Positions 62,558-64,000 of a stretch of DNA of 64,000 bases are shown one piece after another; position 1 is the stretch's first letter, and the number at the start of each line of letters is the position of its first letter. Source of the DNA: JAUNQW01 sp043424615 (lineage in GTDB: Bacteria > Bacillota > Bacilli > Lactobacillales > Carnobacteriaceae_A). Under the pieces are notes generated by a model. It was not told the origin of the DNA. It ran no database searches and saw only the letters and a list, made by a program, of their open reading frames with translations. Position numbers and translations under genes: made by a program. The stretch is from positions 1 to 64,000 of the forward strand of contig JBHWOX010000025.1 of assembly GCA_043424615.1 (NCBI GenBank), in the 5' to 3' direction.

Positions 62558-64000
62558 TTATTTAGGACTTAGGATTTTTTGCAAATAATAACCCGTATAG
62601 GAGCCATCTACCTGGGCGACTTCCTCCGGTGTTCCATAAGCGACCACTTGGCCCCCACCGGCTCCGCCTTCAGGACCCAAGTCAATCAGATAATCAGCGG
62701 TTTTAATGATATCTAAATTATGCTCGATAATGACGACCGTATTGCCCTCATCTACCAAGCGATTGAGGACCGCTAATAATTTAGATATATCCTCCGTATG
62801 CAAACCGGTCGTTGGTTCATCTAGAATATAAATATTTTTACCATTGGTGCGTTTGTGTAGCTCTGAAGCTAATTTCATACGTTGGGCTTCGCCCCCTGAT
62901 AAAGAGGGAGCAGGTTGTCCGAGCTGAATATAAGACAAGCCGACATCGTATATGGTTTGTAATTTACGGACAATTTTAGGAATGTTTTTGAAAAAGTCCA
63001 AAGCTTCTTCGACTGATAAGTCCAGCACATCTGCTATATTTTTGCCCTTGTATTCGACTTCCAAGGTTTCCGAATTATAGCGTTGACCATGGCAAACTTC
63101 ACAAGGCACATAGACATCAGGTAAAAAGTGCATCTCCACTTTTAAGATTCCATCCCCTTTACAGGCTTCACAACGCCCTCCTTTAACATTAAAGGAGAAA
63201 CGTCCCTTGTCGTAGCCTCTAATTTTGGCTTCATTAGTTGAAGCATAGAGTTCACGAATATCGTTGAAGACCCCAGTATAAGTGGCGGGATTCGAGCGTG
63301 GCGTTCGTCCAATGGGGCTTTGGTCAATAGCCACCAACTTTTCAAGTTCTTCATAGCCGGTCATACTAGTAAATTTACCTGGACGTTCTTTGGCTCGATT
63401 CAATTCACGTCGTAAATTCTGCATGAGGATATCATTAACTAGGGAACTTTTACCTGAGCCAGAAACGCCAGTCACACAAACCATCCGTCCTAAAGGAATA
63501 TCAACCGTGATATCTTTCAAATTATTCTCAGCAGCTCCTTCAATGTGGATACTCCCCCTATCTTCCGTCCGACGCTCTTCAGGGATAGGAATTTCCTTCC
63601 GTCCTGACAAATAAGCCCCGGTGAGCGAGTTTTCATTTTGGCTCACTTCTTCAGGCGTTCCTTGAGCCACGACATAGCCCCCTTGAGCTCCAGCTCCAGG
63701 GCCCATATCAATAAGATAATCGGCTTCTAGCATGGTTTCTTCATCATGTTCGACCACAATCAAGGTATTACCCAAATCACGCATCTGTTTTAGAGATTGG
63801 AGCAGGCGGTCGTTATCTCTTTGATGAAGACCAATGGACGGTTCGTCTAGGACATACATGACGCCGGTGAGGTTAGAGCCAATTTGAGTGGCCAAGCGAA
63901 TCCGTTGTGATTCTCCCCCGGATAAAGTGCCCGCCTTACGCGCTAAATTTAAGTAGTCCAGGCCAACATTTTTTAAGAATTCCAAACGATCATTAACTTC
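62558..64000 (-). CDS. uvrA: Excinuclease ABC subunit A (C-terminal half, cut by window edge)
   Basis: DNA-damage recognition ATPase of nucleotide excision repair. Only about 480 C-terminal residues are in the window and the frame is open to the edge. Order seen: signature LSGGESQRIRLATQ and Walker B YVLDEPSIGLHQRD of the first ATPase. Walker A GVSGSGKSS of the second follows, then the zinc finger (CEACKGDG...CEVCHG). LSGGEAQRMKLASEL and YILDEPTTGLH complete the second site. The C-terminus is complete. Confidence 0.97.
   Translation of the reverse strand, partial: EVNDRLEFLKNVGLDYLNLARKAGTLSGGESQRIRLATQIGSNLTGVMYVLDEPSIGLHQRDNDRLLQSLKQMRDLGNTLIVVEHDEETMLEADYLIDMGPGAGAQGGYVVAQGTPEEVSQNENSLTGAYLSGRKEIPIPEERRTEDRGSIHIEGAAENNLKDITVDIPLGRMVCVTGVSGSGKSSLVNDILMQNLRRELNRAKERPGKFTSMTGYEELEKLVAIDQSPIGRTPRSNPATYTGVFNDIRELYASTNEAKIRGYDKGRFSFNVKGGRCEACKGDGILKVEMHFLPDVYVPCEVCHGQRYNSETLEVEYKGKNIADVLDLSVEEALDFFKNIPKIVRKLQTIYDVGLSYIQLGQPAPSLSGGEAQRMKLASELHKRTNGKNIYILDEPTTGLHTEDISKLLAVLNRLVDEGNTVVIIEHNLDIIKTADYLIDLGPEGGAGGGQVVAYGTPEEVAQVDGSYTGYYLQKILSPK

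Overview
The window is ordinary low-GC Firmicutes chromosome. Several features point to the Lactobacillales: a DUF2969 protein, class III fructose-bisphosphatase, HprK, Spx, ThiT, and the blocks rapZ-yvcK-whiA-clpP, gap-pgk-tpiA-gpmI-eno-secG-rnr-smpB and tdk-prfA-prmC-tsaC. A family such as Aerococcaceae is possible but is a low-confidence guess. I see no prophage, insertion sequence, CRISPR array, tRNA or rRNA. Coding density is high and most genes sit in short operons with clear ribosome binding sites and rho-independent terminators.

Layout. 1-5.4 kb: a sugar-type (CUT1) ABC importer (solute-binding lipoprotein, two permeases, an acyltransferase-like protein) with its UgpC/MsmK-type ATPase divergent. 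5.4-9.2 kb: tdk-prfA-prmC-tsaC, with a DnaA-box cluster in front of tsaC. 9.3-11.8 kb: NfeD-FloA membrane-microdomain operon plus an unknown partner. 12-16.6 kb: cobalamin adenosyltransferase, Spx, a glyoxalase-family protein, DUF2969, L,D-transpeptidase and a histidine phosphatase. 16.6-23.4 kb: the shikimate pathway in two divergent arms (aroE-aroK-aroQ and aroF-aroB-aroA-aroC-chorismate mutase). 23.4-24.7 kb: a small gene behind a LexA-type box, then a TPP riboswitch and thiT. 24.8-27.2 kb: NADH oxidase with a PerR/Fur-like box, and a lipoprotein. 27.5-27.8 kb: a compact tmRNA gene (ssrA). 28-31.1 kb: anaerobic ribonucleotide reductase nrdD-nrdG, with nrdD broken by a one-base frameshift, behind an NrdR box pair and an apparent adenosylcobalamin riboswitch. 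31.2-37.6 kb: mixed genes, including an endonuclease III that lacks most Fe-S ligands, nadC, a methyltransferase and fbp. 37.6-47 kb: smpB, rnr, secG and the glycolytic operon. 47-50.8 kb: clpP (CtsR box), whiA, yvcK, rapZ. 50.8-61.7 kb: pgcA, ppk, ppx, trxB, galU, lgt, hprK and ilvE. The last part holds two small membrane proteins and the C-terminal half of uvrA.

The most interesting theme is vitamin B12 and DNA precursor supply. The B12-independent nrdDG operon seems to be shut off by adenosylcobalamin (riboswitch plus terminator next to the ribosome binding site) and also by NrdR. A cobalamin adenosyltransferase gene lies elsewhere in the window, and nrdD carries a frameshift. Together these predict a B12-dependent class II reductase elsewhere in the genome. 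Second is trans-translation: smpB, rnr, clpP and ssrA are all present, but the tmRNA is short and its predicted tag is unlike the usual AKN...ALAA form. Third is the LexA-box-controlled small protein of unknown function.
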